Origin: Ignavibacteria bacterium
Lineage (GTDB): Bacteria > Bacteroidota > Ignavibacteria > Tepidaquicellales > OLB5
Direction: 5' to 3'
Length of the DNA: 64,000 nucleotides
NCBI GenBank assembly: GCA_017303675.1
Contig: JAFLBX010000001.1
Coordinates: 879,970-943,969, forward strand
Part shown: in pieces, positions 1 through 10,269 of the stretch
How the letters are laid out: the number at the start of each line of letters is the position of its first letter
Position numbering within the stretch: position 1 is the first letter of the stretch
Translations under genes and position numbers: made by a program
The notes under the pieces: generated by a model
Seen by the model: only the letters and a program-made list of their open reading frames with translations
Database searches by the model: none
Told to the model about the DNA's origin: nothing

Positions 1-150
1 AACACTTTAACTTCATTTTAACTATATAATAATATGAGATTTATCATATTATTAATTGATATTTAACATTGTTAAAAATTTTTAAATAGGTTAAGTTTGA
101 ATTAAGATATAGTTCAGAAACTGTTAGCTACAGCAAAGGGGCAGTGAAAA

Positions 151-729
151 ATGAAAAAAATATCAGGAATTATCTGGTTGCTATTACTCAGCAGCATATT
201 CAGTTATTCTTCAGGTACCAATGACAAAAATGAATATAAAGATAACAGGGATCTTTTCCTGAAGCTTTACCAGGAAGAAAAAATGGTTTATGACCTGCTT
301 GGTGAATTTCATGAAAGATGGTCATTGAGCGTATTTTATTCTGTGCAGCAGCGGGAAGCAAGGCATGTATGGTGTGTTGAAAGAATAATGGATAATTACG
401 GCTACAACTACAAAACCAATTCAAATACAGGTTCATACCAGGATAAAGAGATACAGAAAATTTATGACGAGCTGACAGTAAAAGGATGTATAAGCGATCT
501 TGCAGCACTTGAAGCAGCAGCCTTCATTAAAGAAAAATATATTTACCAGCTTCGCCAGAGAATCCGTTACCAGGAAGATGGCTATGTAGTGAAGGTGATT
601 TTTCTTATGGAAAGTGCGGCACAATCTCACCTGAGAGCGTTTGTCAATAGTATAAAATTATCAGGCTCAGAATATACCCCCCAATTTTTTACAGATGAAG
701 AATTCAGCAGTATAATAGAGAGAAATTAA
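151..729 (+). CDS. Secreted DUF2202 ferritin-like protein
   Basis: 192 residues with an N-terminal signal peptide (about residues 1-21). The body looks like the DUF2202 ferritin-like family: an LYQEEK segment with paired acidic residues near residue 40, a REARHVW helix near 69, and LAALEAAAFIKEKYI near 118. These correspond to the Glu/His helices of a four-helix bundle that can bind two metals. The metal role is known only loosely for the family; in this copy the usual SExxH pattern reads REARH, so site occupancy is uncertain. It is a single gene, convergent with the M61 peptidase and separated from it by a terminator. The ATG follows AAAGGGGCAG, a reasonable ribosome site. Confidence 0.7.
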   Translation: MKKISGIIWLLLLSSIFSYSSGTNDKNEYKDNRDLFLKLYQEEKMVYDLLGEFHERWSLSVFYSVQQREARHVWCVERIMDNYGYNYKTNSNTGSYQDKEIQKIYDELTVKGCISDLAALEAAAFIKEKYIYQLRQRIRYQEDGYVVKVIFLMESAAQSHLRAFVNSIKLSGSEYTPQFFTDEEFSSIIERN

Positions 730-766
730 AAAGTGTTTCAAAATTTGTGTAGATTTACGTAAAAAT

Positions 767-790
767 AAAAGACCCCATTTGGGGTCTTTT
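767..790. terminator. Bidirectional rho-independent terminator
   Basis: AAAAGACCCC-ATTT-GGGGTCTTTT is a perfect 10-bp stem with a short loop, flanked by A/T runs on both sides. It sits between two converging genes (stops at 729 and 819) and can serve both. Confidence 0.85.
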
Positions 791-818
791 AATAATAAAT
801 AATATGAATCGCCATTTC

Positions 819-2681
819 TTAATGGTTGATCCAGGCTTTCCGGATCTTTAACTGTAATTCATCAGGCTGCGCAACCCCTCTTATTACATGTAATTCGTTC
901 TTTTTTACCAATGTGGCAATTGAAGATAAAGTTATATTTTTTATCTCGCCCTTTTTATTTTTACGCTTTACTTCCACTGTATATTTATCACCCGGTTTGA
1001 CTAATTTATTGGGTGTAAAAAGCAGATTTTCAAAAGCAGTTAACGTCAATGGATTGCCATTAATTGAAACAAGTATATCATCTTTTTTAATATTTAGTTT
1101 TTTACCGAACTCTGAAACATCTGTAATATAAACAGAGCCCTTAAAATCCGGTTTAGCGGTACCGCCAATTAAATCAAGCACTTCTGCCTCACCATTTGGC
1201 AGGTATTCAAACCCGGCAAAAACGAGAAAGTCATTTAATGGCAGCCTGTTTGAACCTTCAACATAATTTTTTAAAAAAACACCGATTTCAGGATAGGTTA
1301 AACCTGTAATTGCATCAAATAATTCATCATCATCAAAAGGTTTATCGGGTCCGTATTTATTCATAAGGTCACGTTTCAGGTTTTGCAGTCCGTATTTACC
1401 TTCTGATAGCTTTAAAAGATAGAGGTCTAAACACATATTGATCAATGCACCTTTTTGGTAAACGTTGCCATATTGGGGTTTGTAAATGTTTAGCGCACCC
1501 TTGCTTAATTCTGTAAAAGAAAGCGAATCATTATAAATTAAAAGAGAGTAGAAAACTTTTTTCCTCATTCTTTGCAGGAAGTCTTCCGGAGTTATTAAAG
1601 AGGTTTTTACCTGAAAATGCTGTGCGTAATATTCCGTTGAGCCTTCATAGAGCCAAAGGTGTTTGCTCATTTTTGGTGCATTAAAATCGAAATAATGAAT
1701 TTCTTTTGAATGAATACTGAGAGGAGTTACAATGTGAAAGAACTCATGTGAAATAACATCATTGAACCCATCAACAAAAGCGGCATTATCAACTTCTAAG
1801 TTAGTCATTACCGTTGATGTAAAATGCTCCAGGGCACCGGTACTTCCTGATTTCGGCAATGCACCAAAAAGGTAAACCAATACCGAATACTGCTTTGCCG
1901 GCAGCGAACCGCCAAGATATTCACCCTGTGCAGTGAATAACTTTTTAGTGTCCTCTTTCAGATAGTCAACATTAACTTTTTTATTGGGTGAATAGACAGA
2001 TATAAGCACTTTCATATTGTTAACCATCATTGTGGCTGTATCAGGCAGGCAGTAAAGGATAGGATTATCGTGAAGCTGAAAATAATTTTGAGCTGCAAAT
2101 ACATCGGTGCTTTCATTTGTTGAAATTAAAGGCAGAGAGGTTGAGCCGTAAAAGCCTTTAGGCTTATTAACAGTTAAAGAAAAAGGGCTATCTTTAAAGC
2201 CGTCAAAATATCCAACAAAACAAAAATTATTCAATACAAAAGCCTTTCCTGAATCTATACAAGAACCGGCAGGCTCAAAAACAACCGGAAGATCATCTGA
2301 GTGGTATGAATCACGCACTATATATCCTATATGATGCAGGTTTGATGCCCCTGTTATAATCCAAATATTGGTATCTTTCCTTTCAACCTGCAGCTCTGAA
2401 TTATTGATGTCATATGCCCTGAGGTCTGAAACAAATCTTCCAAAGTTATTTATGGCATAAGTACCCGGAACAATTTTAGGGAAATGATATTCGGCAGTTT
2501 CTGAGGTGATATTGGGTGCCTTAACTTCTACATACAGTCTGTGATCGCCGGTAGCTTTGGTGAGATCGATAGCTGCTTCGGTAATGTTAGCTGTATCTGA
2601 GAATGTTTGCGGTTCGCCGGTATAAGAGTTTCTTGATACTGTTATTACAAACAGGATGAACAGAATTTTCAGGATTTTCAT
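819..2681 (-). CDS. M61 family metallopeptidase with PDZ domain
   Basis: 620 residues with a signal peptide (residues 1-21), so an exported or periplasmic glycyl-type aminopeptidase of family M61. The zinc site is visible: H312-E313-F-F-H316, followed by W-L-Y-E346-G-S-T-E-Y-Y, the third ligand motif 30 residues downstream. The N-terminal 200 residues match the beta-sandwich of M61 peptidases. A PDZ domain follows at about residues 500-580 (GSVYITDVSEFGKKLNIKKDDILVSINGN region; key stretch KKDDILVSINGN). Length and domain order are normal for the family. It is monocistronic and divergent from the next gene. Catalysis is inferred from intact motifs; the substrate is unknown. Confidence 0.88.
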   Translation of the reverse strand: MKILKILFILFVITVSRNSYTGEPQTFSDTANITEAAIDLTKATGDHRLYVEVKAPNITSETAEYHFPKIVPGTYAINNFGRFVSDLRAYDINNSELQVERKDTNIWIITGASNLHHIGYIVRDSYHSDDLPVVFEPAGSCIDSGKAFVLNNFCFVGYFDGFKDSPFSLTVNKPKGFYGSTSLPLISTNESTDVFAAQNYFQLHDNPILYCLPDTATMMVNNMKVLISVYSPNKKVNVDYLKEDTKKLFTAQGEYLGGSLPAKQYSVLVYLFGALPKSGSTGALEHFTSTVMTNLEVDNAAFVDGFNDVISHEFFHIVTPLSIHSKEIHYFDFNAPKMSKHLWLYEGSTEYYAQHFQVKTSLITPEDFLQRMRKKVFYSLLIYNDSLSFTELSKGALNIYKPQYGNVYQKGALINMCLDLYLLKLSEGKYGLQNLKRDLMNKYGPDKPFDDDELFDAITGLTYPEIGVFLKNYVEGSNRLPLNDFLVFAGFEYLPNGEAEVLDLIGGTAKPDFKGSVYITDVSEFGKKLNIKKDDILVSINGNPLTLTAFENLLFTPNKLVKPGDKYTVEVKRKNKKGEIKNITLSSIATLVKKNELHVIRGVAQPDELQLKIRKAWINH

Positions 2682-2865
2682 GACAGTATATTTTATTTAA
2701 TAAAGTGATATTAAAATATTCTATAAAGTTGATATAATCAAAGCAAATATATAAAATTTATATTTTTATATTGTTTAAATTAATTTATAATATTATCCTG
2801 CGGTTACTAAATTTAATAATCTGGACTTTATTACATCTTAATACAGGAGTTTATTGCGGGATTTT

Positions 2866-4362
2866 ATGAATAACAAATGCAATTTTCAAAATCTACCCTT
2901 TTTTTTAATTATCATTATATTGATTTTGTCCGGTTCAGCCAGGTCTCAGGATCTAAGAGAGCGGGCCATGAATGCATTTGTTTTCTGGCACGGCTTTAAG
3001 TCTGAAATGACAATTAAGGAAATTGTATCATACTGTGCGCCTGTATTCTGGTTTTCACCTGATGAACCAATGCTGTATAATAAGACCGGCAAAGATATTA
3101 AAATACCTCAGAGATTTCCATTTGATACGCTTGCATCAAGCCCTGCCGTATATTACATGGTTAAGAACATTTTTACTCTTAAAGATAAAGAACATCTTGC
3201 AGTCAGGCTGAACAAATTAAATATAGATAGTTCAGTTATAAATCTTAATTATGTTAACGGTATGGATATCTGTTATAATCATTATTATGAATTTGAAGCA
3301 GGACTCGGTAAACATCACCATGATACAGAGCAGTCTGAATTCAAGATATTTGTACAATATAAACAGGTTAACGATACTTTAAGGGAATATTATCTTATCC
3401 TTCTGCAGGTTACAGCTAAAGCCCATGCGCTTGAGTGGTATGATAATGTGTTTAACGTTGATATAGATGCACTGGAAACTAACCTGCCTTTCAATATTCT
3501 GGTAGAAGAAGGCAAACATGCAAGCTGTACCGATGTAAATGGTGATGGTTACTACACTCCGGGATATGATGTTAACCTGAGAAAAAATGACGCCTGGGGT
3601 TTGCGGGACGTTATCCGGTCAGGGGAGCTGTTTACTTCACAATATCAGGCATATATGTCAAAAATAAGGAAACCCGAACATAAAGTTCTTCCTCCGCTTC
3701 CATATGATTCACCGCACCGCCATAAATATATAATTGATAGTGTTTACGCTCCGCATAATTCTGTATATGAACTCAGACCCATGCCCAAACCTTCTATGGC
3801 TGGTAAAGATTATCATTTGAAAAATGATATGATAGGTTACTATTCCAAAAACTGGCCGGAAATATCTGATAATACAACGAATGTGGAAATTGAAGAATGG
3901 TGGGAAAGCGGTCAGCTTATAAAATCCATTGGAATAATGGGAAGATATAATAATACTTTTGGTATTTCAGCAACATTTCCGTTGCTGCTTATAAAAAACG
4001 TAGAAGCACCGTTAATAGGCGGCTGGATTGTGAACAGGATATATTTACAGGGAAATGAACTTCGGGATATAGGCTATAACCTGCTGATCACTCCATCTGC
4101 ATCAAGGTTTATGGATCCTTATTTTGCGGCAGGGGTTGAGTTTAATCAAAAAGAAAACTACATCAGCGGAGAAAGTAAGTACAGTACGGATTTCGTTCTT
4201 GAAACCGGACTGAAATTCAGGGCAAACGTTAGATTTACGCCGTTGAAATTCCTCAGCGCTATAACAGATTTCTGGGGTTTAAGAGTAGGGATAAAAAACA
4301 AGGGTTTCAGGAACATACGTGAGCTGACGTATGTAATTGAATTTGGAGCAGGAGTATGGTAA
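2866..4362 (+). CDS. Secreted protein of unknown function
   Basis: About 498 residues with a strong signal peptide ending near SARSQ. The family was not recognised with certainty. Visible features are CAPVFWFSPDEPM near residue 55, a CYNHYYEFEAGLGKHHHD segment, a Ca-binding-like DVNGDGYYTPGYD loop near residue 220, then a C-terminal half (from about 335) rich in alternating hydrophobic residues with a final aromatic, as in outer-membrane beta-barrels. The opening segment faintly recalls Vps62-type proteins, but this is weak. An in-frame TTG at 2854 lies 4 bases from AGGAG and is an alternative start; the ATG at 2866 gives the same signal peptide. The gene is convergent with the next one, 28 bases apart. 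Confidence 0.6.
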   Translation: MNNKCNFQNLPFFLIIIILILSGSARSQDLRERAMNAFVFWHGFKSEMTIKEIVSYCAPVFWFSPDEPMLYNKTGKDIKIPQRFPFDTLASSPAVYYMVKNIFTLKDKEHLAVRLNKLNIDSSVINLNYVNGMDICYNHYYEFEAGLGKHHHDTEQSEFKIFVQYKQVNDTLREYYLILLQVTAKAHALEWYDNVFNVDIDALETNLPFNILVEEGKHASCTDVNGDGYYTPGYDVNLRKNDAWGLRDVIRSGELFTSQYQAYMSKIRKPEHKVLPPLPYDSPHRHKYIIDSVYAPHNSVYELRPMPKPSMAGKDYHLKNDMIGYYSKNWPEISDNTTNVEIEEWWESGQLIKSIGIMGRYNNTFGISATFPLLLIKNVEAPLIGGWIVNRIYLQGNELRDIGYNLLITPSASRFMDPYFAAGVEFNQKENYISGESKYSTDFVLETGLKFRANVRFTPLKFLSAITDFWGLRVGIKNKGFRNIRELTYVIEFGAGVW

Positions 4363-4390
4363 ATCTTAATTAATTTTCTGCACACGATAC

Positions 4391-6649
4391 TCAATAGTAA
4401 TACACAAATAAGCCCTGGCCGCCGGTTGATATCCAAAGCTCATCTTTTGTATCGCGAAGTTTTAATGATCTGACAGAAGGTATTACGCCATGCCCGGGAA
4501 TATAAATATGCTCCCATGTAGCGCCGCCATCTTTTGATAAATAAATTTTATTATAATCGTCGCCATCTTTCATTCCGAATAATGCAATAGTATTGCCTTT
4601 ACAATCAACATAAAACACAGAAGTAAAAGCAGGCAATTTTTCAAATGAGCTGCCGCGGTTATTTGATCTGAAAAGCCCGTAATTCCTGATACCAGCCCAG
4701 ATCATTCCGCCGCCAAGAGGGTCAACATCAATAGCCCCTTTGTTCCTGTAATCAATCGCCGGGTTTTGCACAATATAATTTTTAAAGCTGAATGTTCTGC
4801 CGTAATCTGTACTGATAAAAAAACCACCCGCCTGCACACCGGATTCATTTCCGCCTTCGATATAAAAATATACAATGGAGGGATCAACAGGATCAACTTC
4901 GATATAATCTGTAGTATTAAAAAGTCCGCTTACAATTGAATTTTTATAAATTGCATCAGCTTCGCCCGTAAAAACTGATTTTTCAAAACTTATTCCGCTA
5001 TTGGTACTGAAGTATAAACCATACCAATATGCCCCCGGGTTTGAGGCATCATAAATTGTATGGTTATAAACTCCGCCTCCCATTAGAACTATTAATATAT
5101 CGTTTTTACCGTCTGTCGTGATATCACCATCATTTAATATAGCATCATATCCCGGACCAGCTTCAGGGTAAGAAAGGATCCCCGTTGGTTTCAAAATAGA
5201 ATAACTGCCTGGTTCGCCGCGGTTATTTGAAACAGCTATTGCGGGGTAATATGTAAATACGCTGCCGCCTATAAGATAAATTTTGTTCGGGTTATTTTTT
5301 GAAACCAGGGTTCTGCAAACATTTGGCAGGTATGAATCCCCGTTATTTTCAGGCGGGGGAGGGTCTTTGGTATAATTTCTTGAATAGTTAATTATCCGCG
5401 GTAGATTTTTGTCATCGGTTCTGGCCATTCCCCAGTCACTTATAGGAATATAAATATCACCGGATGGAGAAAATGTAACATCATAAACCACCGTCATATC
5501 TATCCCTTCACCATTAAAGCGCCAGCTTTTACCTTTATTAGTGGTGATAAACGGACCTGCCCCGCCGCTGGAGTATATAATATTATTATCAGCCGGATTT
5601 TGAAAAGTTATTATATTTGAAGTATAGATCTTATCCTGTGTTTCAAGTGTATGTTTGGGATTATATTGTTTTTCCAGCAGGAATTCAAGCTGGTTTCCCC
5701 AGCTGTCGCCATCATTTACAGATATTTTTGCCGGGTAACCCATCATGTTGCAGAAAAGCTTTGATTCATCATAATCATAAAATGTAATGCCTATTATTTC
5801 AGTACCGTATCCGGAATAATAACCGAAATTTCCGGTAAGCTCCGTAATAGAAGACGCATCGTTGTTTAACCTGAACAGCTTTCCTGTTGTCACAAAACCG
5901 GTTAAACCTCCGCTGCTGTTTTGTTTCAGCAGTATCTGGTAAACGCCATCTATCTGCCCGGGAAAAATTTTCTCACTCCATGTGTTTCCGTTATCTCTTG
6001 TTATCCATAATCCTTCATCTGTTCCTATCCATATCTCTTCAGGATATTTGGGATGTATCTGAATGCTAACTGTATTCCCGGTTAATGTTGAATTATGATT
6101 AACTTCTTTCCAGCTTGATCCGTTATCATCGCTCATGTATATTTCAGGATGACCGGAACTGTTCTTCAGGGTACCGGTTATAATTCTGCCGGGTAAAGAG
6201 GGATGATACCTTGCGCACGGACCGCCCAGCTTTACCCTGAATAAATTCCCGCCATAATTAACACCCGTAAATCCATTTTCAGGACCAAGGATCTTTTTCC
6301 AGCTTACTCCTCCATTATCAGATTTCCACAAACCTCTGCCGTTATCATTACCAAGATAATCCATTCCGCAAGCTGCAATTATTTCTTCCGGGTTGTTTGG
6401 ATTAATATCAATAGCCTGTACCATAAGCGCACCGGGCGTTACCGCGAACTCGCTTATAAATTTCCAGTCTTCATTGCCTGATTTTTTATATACGCCTCCC
6501 ACATCGGTTCGCGCATAAATTGTATTTCCATCAGGTGTTGGTACCTGCGCAAGAACGAAGCCGCCCGCTTCAAAATCAATTCTGTTGTAATTCTGTGTAA
6601 AAGTTAAAGCCGTACATAAAAAGAACAGGATCAGGATTTTACCGTACAT
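4391..6649 (-). CDS. Secreted GH74-like Asp-box beta-propeller protein
   Basis: 752 residues with a signal peptide (about 1-18). The mature N-terminus has GGFVLAQ...IYARTDVGGVYK, the opening of GH74-type two-propeller proteins (xyloglucanase, VPS10/sortilin-like). Repeated Asp-box motifs run throughout: SDNGGVSW, SDDNGSSW, TRDNGNTW, STDYGRTF, SNNRGSSF and SKDGGATW. Family knowledge suggests a secreted glycan-active or glycan-binding propeller, but the GH74 catalytic aspartates cannot be assigned from sequence alone, so hydrolase activity is only possible. The end lacks a T9SS sorting module. It is transcribed after the MscS gene with a 5-base gap, so probably the same mRNA. Confidence 0.72.
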   Translation of the reverse strand: MYGKILILFFLCTALTFTQNYNRIDFEAGGFVLAQVPTPDGNTIYARTDVGGVYKKSGNEDWKFISEFAVTPGALMVQAIDINPNNPEEIIAACGMDYLGNDNGRGLWKSDNGGVSWKKILGPENGFTGVNYGGNLFRVKLGGPCARYHPSLPGRIITGTLKNSSGHPEIYMSDDNGSSWKEVNHNSTLTGNTVSIQIHPKYPEEIWIGTDEGLWITRDNGNTWSEKIFPGQIDGVYQILLKQNSSGGLTGFVTTGKLFRLNNDASSITELTGNFGYYSGYGTEIIGITFYDYDESKLFCNMMGYPAKISVNDGDSWGNQLEFLLEKQYNPKHTLETQDKIYTSNIITFQNPADNNIIYSSGGAGPFITTNKGKSWRFNGEGIDMTVVYDVTFSPSGDIYIPISDWGMARTDDKNLPRIINYSRNYTKDPPPPENNGDSYLPNVCRTLVSKNNPNKIYLIGGSVFTYYPAIAVSNNRGEPGSYSILKPTGILSYPEAGPGYDAILNDGDITTDGKNDILIVLMGGGVYNHTIYDASNPGAYWYGLYFSTNSGISFEKSVFTGEADAIYKNSIVSGLFNTTDYIEVDPVDPSIVYFYIEGGNESGVQAGGFFISTDYGRTFSFKNYIVQNPAIDYRNKGAIDVDPLGGGMIWAGIRNYGLFRSNNRGSSFEKLPAFTSVFYVDCKGNTIALFGMKDGDDYNKIYLSKDGGATWEHIYIPGHGVIPSVRSLKLRDTKDELWISTGGQGLFVYYY

Positions 6650-6654
6650 GTTGA

Positions 6655-9156
6655 TTAATTTTCTTTTTTATTTTCTTCGGTTTTATTTTCTGCGGAAATT
6701 GATTCTTTAAGTTTATCTTCTTCGGCTCTCAGAACATTCTGAATAGTATAATAGACTTCACTTTTTATCTGTAAATAATCATTTACATCTCCCCAAAAAA
6801 GTATTCTGAATTCAGCTTCTGATCCCTTTATGCTGTTAACAAGTACCTGGGGAGGAGGTAATTTCTCTACATTGTTGTTTTCATCAAGCAGTTTCAAAAT
6901 CAATGATTTGTATTTATTGATATCTCCGGGTTCTTTTACAGAAATGAAAATTTCTGCGCGGCGTTTATTGTTTTTTCTTGTCCAGTTAATAACATGTTTG
7001 GATAAGAGATCGCCGTTTGGAATTATTACATCAGAGCCCTCAAATGTTTCCAGCTTAGAGCTTCGGATACCGATTTCTTTGATGATGCCTGTTTTTCCGT
7101 CAACTTCGATCTGGTCACCAATTTTAACAGGTTTTTCGAAGGCTAAAAAAACTCCGCTGAAGAGGTTTCCGACAATTGACTGCAGGCCCAAACCAATACC
7201 AACACCTAATGAACCGATAATGATAGTAAGCTTATCCATTGGAAATCCGGATGAAACAAAAGCGATCAATAGACCCGCTGAAAATACTGATATTCTTATT
7301 AAAAGCAGCCAGTTGCCTATTCCTCCGCGCTCATCTTTACCTGAAAATAAACCTGCAGATTTAAGCTCTGAATACAGGGAAATGAATTTTGAAATTACCG
7401 CTGAAATTACTGTAATTACAATAAATAGCAGTATATTTTCGATTTTAAATGTAAAATCACCAAGTGTTCTTGTGGTTCCCAGAAATATAGAAAGCCCTTC
7501 GGCAAAATAATCATATAAATAAAAATTACGGGATATTAATATAATTACCCCGGCAGCCAGAAGATATTTTGCTGCCTTAGGAAAGCTTCGTTTAAGGTTC
7601 TGCATATTCCGGGTAAAGCTGTTATCGGAATTTTCTTCAGAAAATTCAGCAAGAATAATTAGCGCTTCATTCAGGTATGTATATACAGCATAAAATAAAA
7701 TCGAAAGATACATTGTTAGCAATGTAGATATAACAATTTGTTTTGTTAGATTAAAATATCCGGTAATATTGGTTATTATGGAAACAGCAAATACAATTAA
7801 GCAAATAAAGAGAATTGTTTTCATCCATCTTTTATCTGCTATGAAATCTGCTGCGCTCTTCTTTATGTAAAAAAGTGAAATTAACGATACCACCGAAAGA
7901 ATCAATAATGCCCATCTTTCAGCAGTAGTTACAATAAGCAGTAAGTTGCTGTTGAAGATCAAAATATATATTATCAGTATACATAGCCACACGAGGCTGA
8001 TTTTTTTCTCTTTTCTTTTATTTATAAGAATTAAAAGAATAAAACCTGTAAGGATCCATAATATCCCCGAAAATACAAGTGGAGGCCTGGAAAGTATGAA
8101 CTGTAAAACAGAAAAACTTAAGAATAAGGCTGACCAAAAAGGTTTGGTGACAAATACTGATGTCCCGAATTTTGAAGATAATAATTTCTCGGTTACTATT
8201 TTTGATCTGAATTTGCGAATTGCATAATAAATAACTACCGCAAATAAAATTAATATCAAAACAGTAAACAGGTTATTTACTATATAAAACATCAGTACTC
8301 TTAAATTTTTGGCAGTTGAATACTTAACTGCTTCACTGAAAGATTTATGCTGAACTGAATTATCCCAGATAAAGGGATAATTCTTCTTTAAAAAGCCGCC
8401 GGAAAAAAATGACAGCTCATCGTTAGCGCGTATAGATTCAATACGCCAGATGCTTTCATTAAGCTTTGTTGAAATATCATTGATTCGATTCTGTATAATA
8501 TTCAGTTCACTCAATGAATTAATAAGCATAGAATCAACGGGATTGTAAGCCTGGCCCAGCGCCGCCAGCATTTTAAAATATTCCGCTATTTCCGAAGTAT
8601 CTTTTGGGATCTTAAATATTATAGTATCACTGGCAAGTGAATCAAGATTTTTACGGTGCGCTGTTACTTCTGATATCCGTAATTTTACTTTAGCGCTAAT
8701 AAGCTCAAGGTCATTAAGCAGTTCTTTGTTTAAAAGCAGTGAAGTTGTCAGGTTGCGGGGTGTTGTTATATTTACATCATCGTTTACAAGTATATCGGAT
8801 GTAATTTCGTATCCTGATTCTGCAAGCCGGATCAGATAATTGTATTCAGAGGTATCTATTCCTTTGGAAATATATGATCTTATTTCATCAATTTTTGAAT
8901 AGACCCTGTTTAACTGTTCTTCTCTTAATCTTTTGATCCGTTTTTCATTATTTTGCCGTATAATTTCACCAACAAAAATTTTCTCTAAATTCTCAATAGC
9001 ATTTATTTCGTCGGAATCATTTACTGATAATTTTTCAATTTTTGTTAGGTTTGTATCCTTTGATTTTTTATCCTGTGAAATTGACTGCAGATTTGAAAAA
9101 ATGAGTACCAGAGTTACCAACAGAATCTTCAGTATAAACCTGCAATTATTATCCAT
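6655..9156 (-). CDS. Large MscS-family mechanosensitive channel
   Basis: 833 residues. A signal peptide or first TM (residues 10-28) leads into a 200-residue periplasmic helical region (30-250), then about ten hydrophobic segments (290-660), then the MscS core. The core has the glycine-rich pore helix GSLGVGIGLGLQSIVGN near residue 640, followed by GVFLAFEKPVKIGDQIEV and IGIRSSKLETFEGSDVIIPN, both typical of the beta domain. The size and periplasmic domain resemble MscK/YbdG-like channels rather than the small MscS. The expected role is release of solutes during hypo-osmotic shock. It precedes the propeller gene in the same orientation. Confidence 0.9.
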   Translation of the reverse strand: MDNNCRFILKILLVTLVLIFSNLQSISQDKKSKDTNLTKIEKLSVNDSDEINAIENLEKIFVGEIIRQNNEKRIKRLREEQLNRVYSKIDEIRSYISKGIDTSEYNYLIRLAESGYEITSDILVNDDVNITTPRNLTTSLLLNKELLNDLELISAKVKLRISEVTAHRKNLDSLASDTIIFKIPKDTSEIAEYFKMLAALGQAYNPVDSMLINSLSELNIIQNRINDISTKLNESIWRIESIRANDELSFFSGGFLKKNYPFIWDNSVQHKSFSEAVKYSTAKNLRVLMFYIVNNLFTVLILILFAVVIYYAIRKFRSKIVTEKLLSSKFGTSVFVTKPFWSALFLSFSVLQFILSRPPLVFSGILWILTGFILLILINKRKEKKISLVWLCILIIYILIFNSNLLLIVTTAERWALLILSVVSLISLFYIKKSAADFIADKRWMKTILFICLIVFAVSIITNITGYFNLTKQIVISTLLTMYLSILFYAVYTYLNEALIILAEFSEENSDNSFTRNMQNLKRSFPKAAKYLLAAGVIILISRNFYLYDYFAEGLSIFLGTTRTLGDFTFKIENILLFIVITVISAVISKFISLYSELKSAGLFSGKDERGGIGNWLLLIRISVFSAGLLIAFVSSGFPMDKLTIIIGSLGVGIGLGLQSIVGNLFSGVFLAFEKPVKIGDQIEVDGKTGIIKEIGIRSSKLETFEGSDVIIPNGDLLSKHVINWTRKNNKRRAEIFISVKEPGDINKYKSLILKLLDENNNVEKLPPPQVLVNSIKGSEAEFRILFWGDVNDYLQIKSEVYYTIQNVLRAEEDKLKESISAENKTEENKKEN

Positions 9157-9382
9157 ATATTCAACAGTTTTTTGTGTAAAACAAAAATAATAAAAAAAAT
9201 ACTGTTAATGTAAAGAATTTTATTTCTTTCTGTGATTTGCTGGATTTTTTTGTATTAAGTTCTGTTATGAAAGCTTAAATTATGTGTTATAGATGATGAA
9301 AATTTAGGGTATTTAACCCTATTTTTCTAACTCTTATATTGAACTTTATTATTTTTGAAAAATTAAACAAATACAGGAAATT

Positions 9383-9988
9383 ATGCCCAATTTAGTACTA
9401 ATTAGACACGGACAATCACAATGGAATCTGGAAAACCGCTTTACAGGATGGATCGATATCCCGCTTTCGCCAAAAGGTGAAGAAGAAGCATCGTTAGCCG
9501 GCGAAAAGTTAAAAGGTATGACCTTCGATAAAGCGTTCTCTTCTGTTCTGCAAAGAGCTACCAAAACATACGAAATTGCAGCCCAGAAAGCCGGATTTAA
9601 ACATCTGGTATGCGAACGCGACGAAGCGCTGAATGAAAGAATGTATGGCGACCTGCAGGGATTGAACAAAGATGAATGCCGTGAAAAATTTGGCGCAGAC
9701 CAGGTCCACATCTGGCGCAGAAGCTTTGACGTTCCCCCTCCGGGAGGAGAAAGCCTGAAAAATACTGCTGAAAGAGTACTGCCTTATTATTATAAAAAAA
9801 TTGAACCGATGCTTAGAGAAGGAAAAAATATCCTTATAGTAGCACATGGTAATTCTTTGCGCGCTTTAATTATGCACCTCGAAAAATTATCAGGCGAGCA
9901 GATCGTAAAAGTTGAGATCCCAACCGGTGTGCCTATTTTATATGAGCTTGATAATGGTCTGAATATAGTTTCCAAGAAAGAACTGTAA
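9383..9988 (+). CDS. gpmA: 2,3-bisphosphoglycerate-dependent phosphoglycerate mutase
   Basis: 201 residues; interconverts 3- and 2-phosphoglycerate in glycolysis and gluconeogenesis in the cytosol. LIRHGQSQWN carries the phospho-accepting His9, FTGW and ERMYGDLQGLNK follow, PPPGGESL is the usual loop, and VAHGNSLRA carries the second catalytic His155. It is shorter than the 250-residue E. coli GpmA but matches the compact 200-residue form common in Bacteroidota and alphaproteobacteria. The ATG has CAGGAA just upstream. It is followed by 280 bases of hairpin repeats before the next gene, so it is probably its own unit. Confidence 0.93.
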   Translation: MPNLVLIRHGQSQWNLENRFTGWIDIPLSPKGEEEASLAGEKLKGMTFDKAFSSVLQRATKTYEIAAQKAGFKHLVCERDEALNERMYGDLQGLNKDECREKFGADQVHIWRRSFDVPPPGGESLKNTAERVLPYYYKKIEPMLREGKNILIVAHGNSLRALIMHLEKLSGEQIVKVEIPTGVPILYELDNGLNIVSKKEL

Positions 9989-10008
9989 AGCTGAGATATT
10001 TGCTGTAG

Positions 10009-10160
10009 AGACGTGCCGCCCAGACTGGTTAAACAGTTGGCACGTCTATAACTTATGGGATTTGATACAGGTAATATCAATATTTGAGACGCCCCAGCGG
10101 GGCTCTGTACAGGGAATTGGCAGTATATGAATATGATTATCCCCGCTCTTTAGAGCGGGG
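10009..10160. repeat. Cluster of three intergenic hairpins
   Basis: The 281-base gap after gpmA carries three palindromes. AGACGTGCC (10009-10017) pairs with GGCACGTCT (10039-10047), and the same 9-mers recur at 15112-15132. GCCCC-AGC-GGGGC lies at 10091-10103, and CCCCGCTCT-TT-AGAGCGGGG at 10141-10160. None has a proper T-run, so they are dispersed repeats rather than terminators. Positions 10220-10262 hold a low-complexity stretch (CTTTGCG ... TTTGCGG ... TTAGCGG) that makes the reading frame look open upstream of the HD gene. Confidence 0.7.
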
Positions 10161-10269
10161 GACAAAGGGCTCCTCCCTTTTTTACAAATAGATTGCTTTG
10201 ACAGCTAAAGCGGTCTCGCAAAAGATAGCTTTTCTTTGCGTACTTTGCGGTCTTAGCGGTTTAAATATT

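Noticed and set aside
10198-10269. N-terminal 24-residue extension of the HD protein
   Set aside because: The bases belong to an intergenic low-complexity repeat (TTTGCG words), and the ATG at 10270 gives a normal HD-family length.
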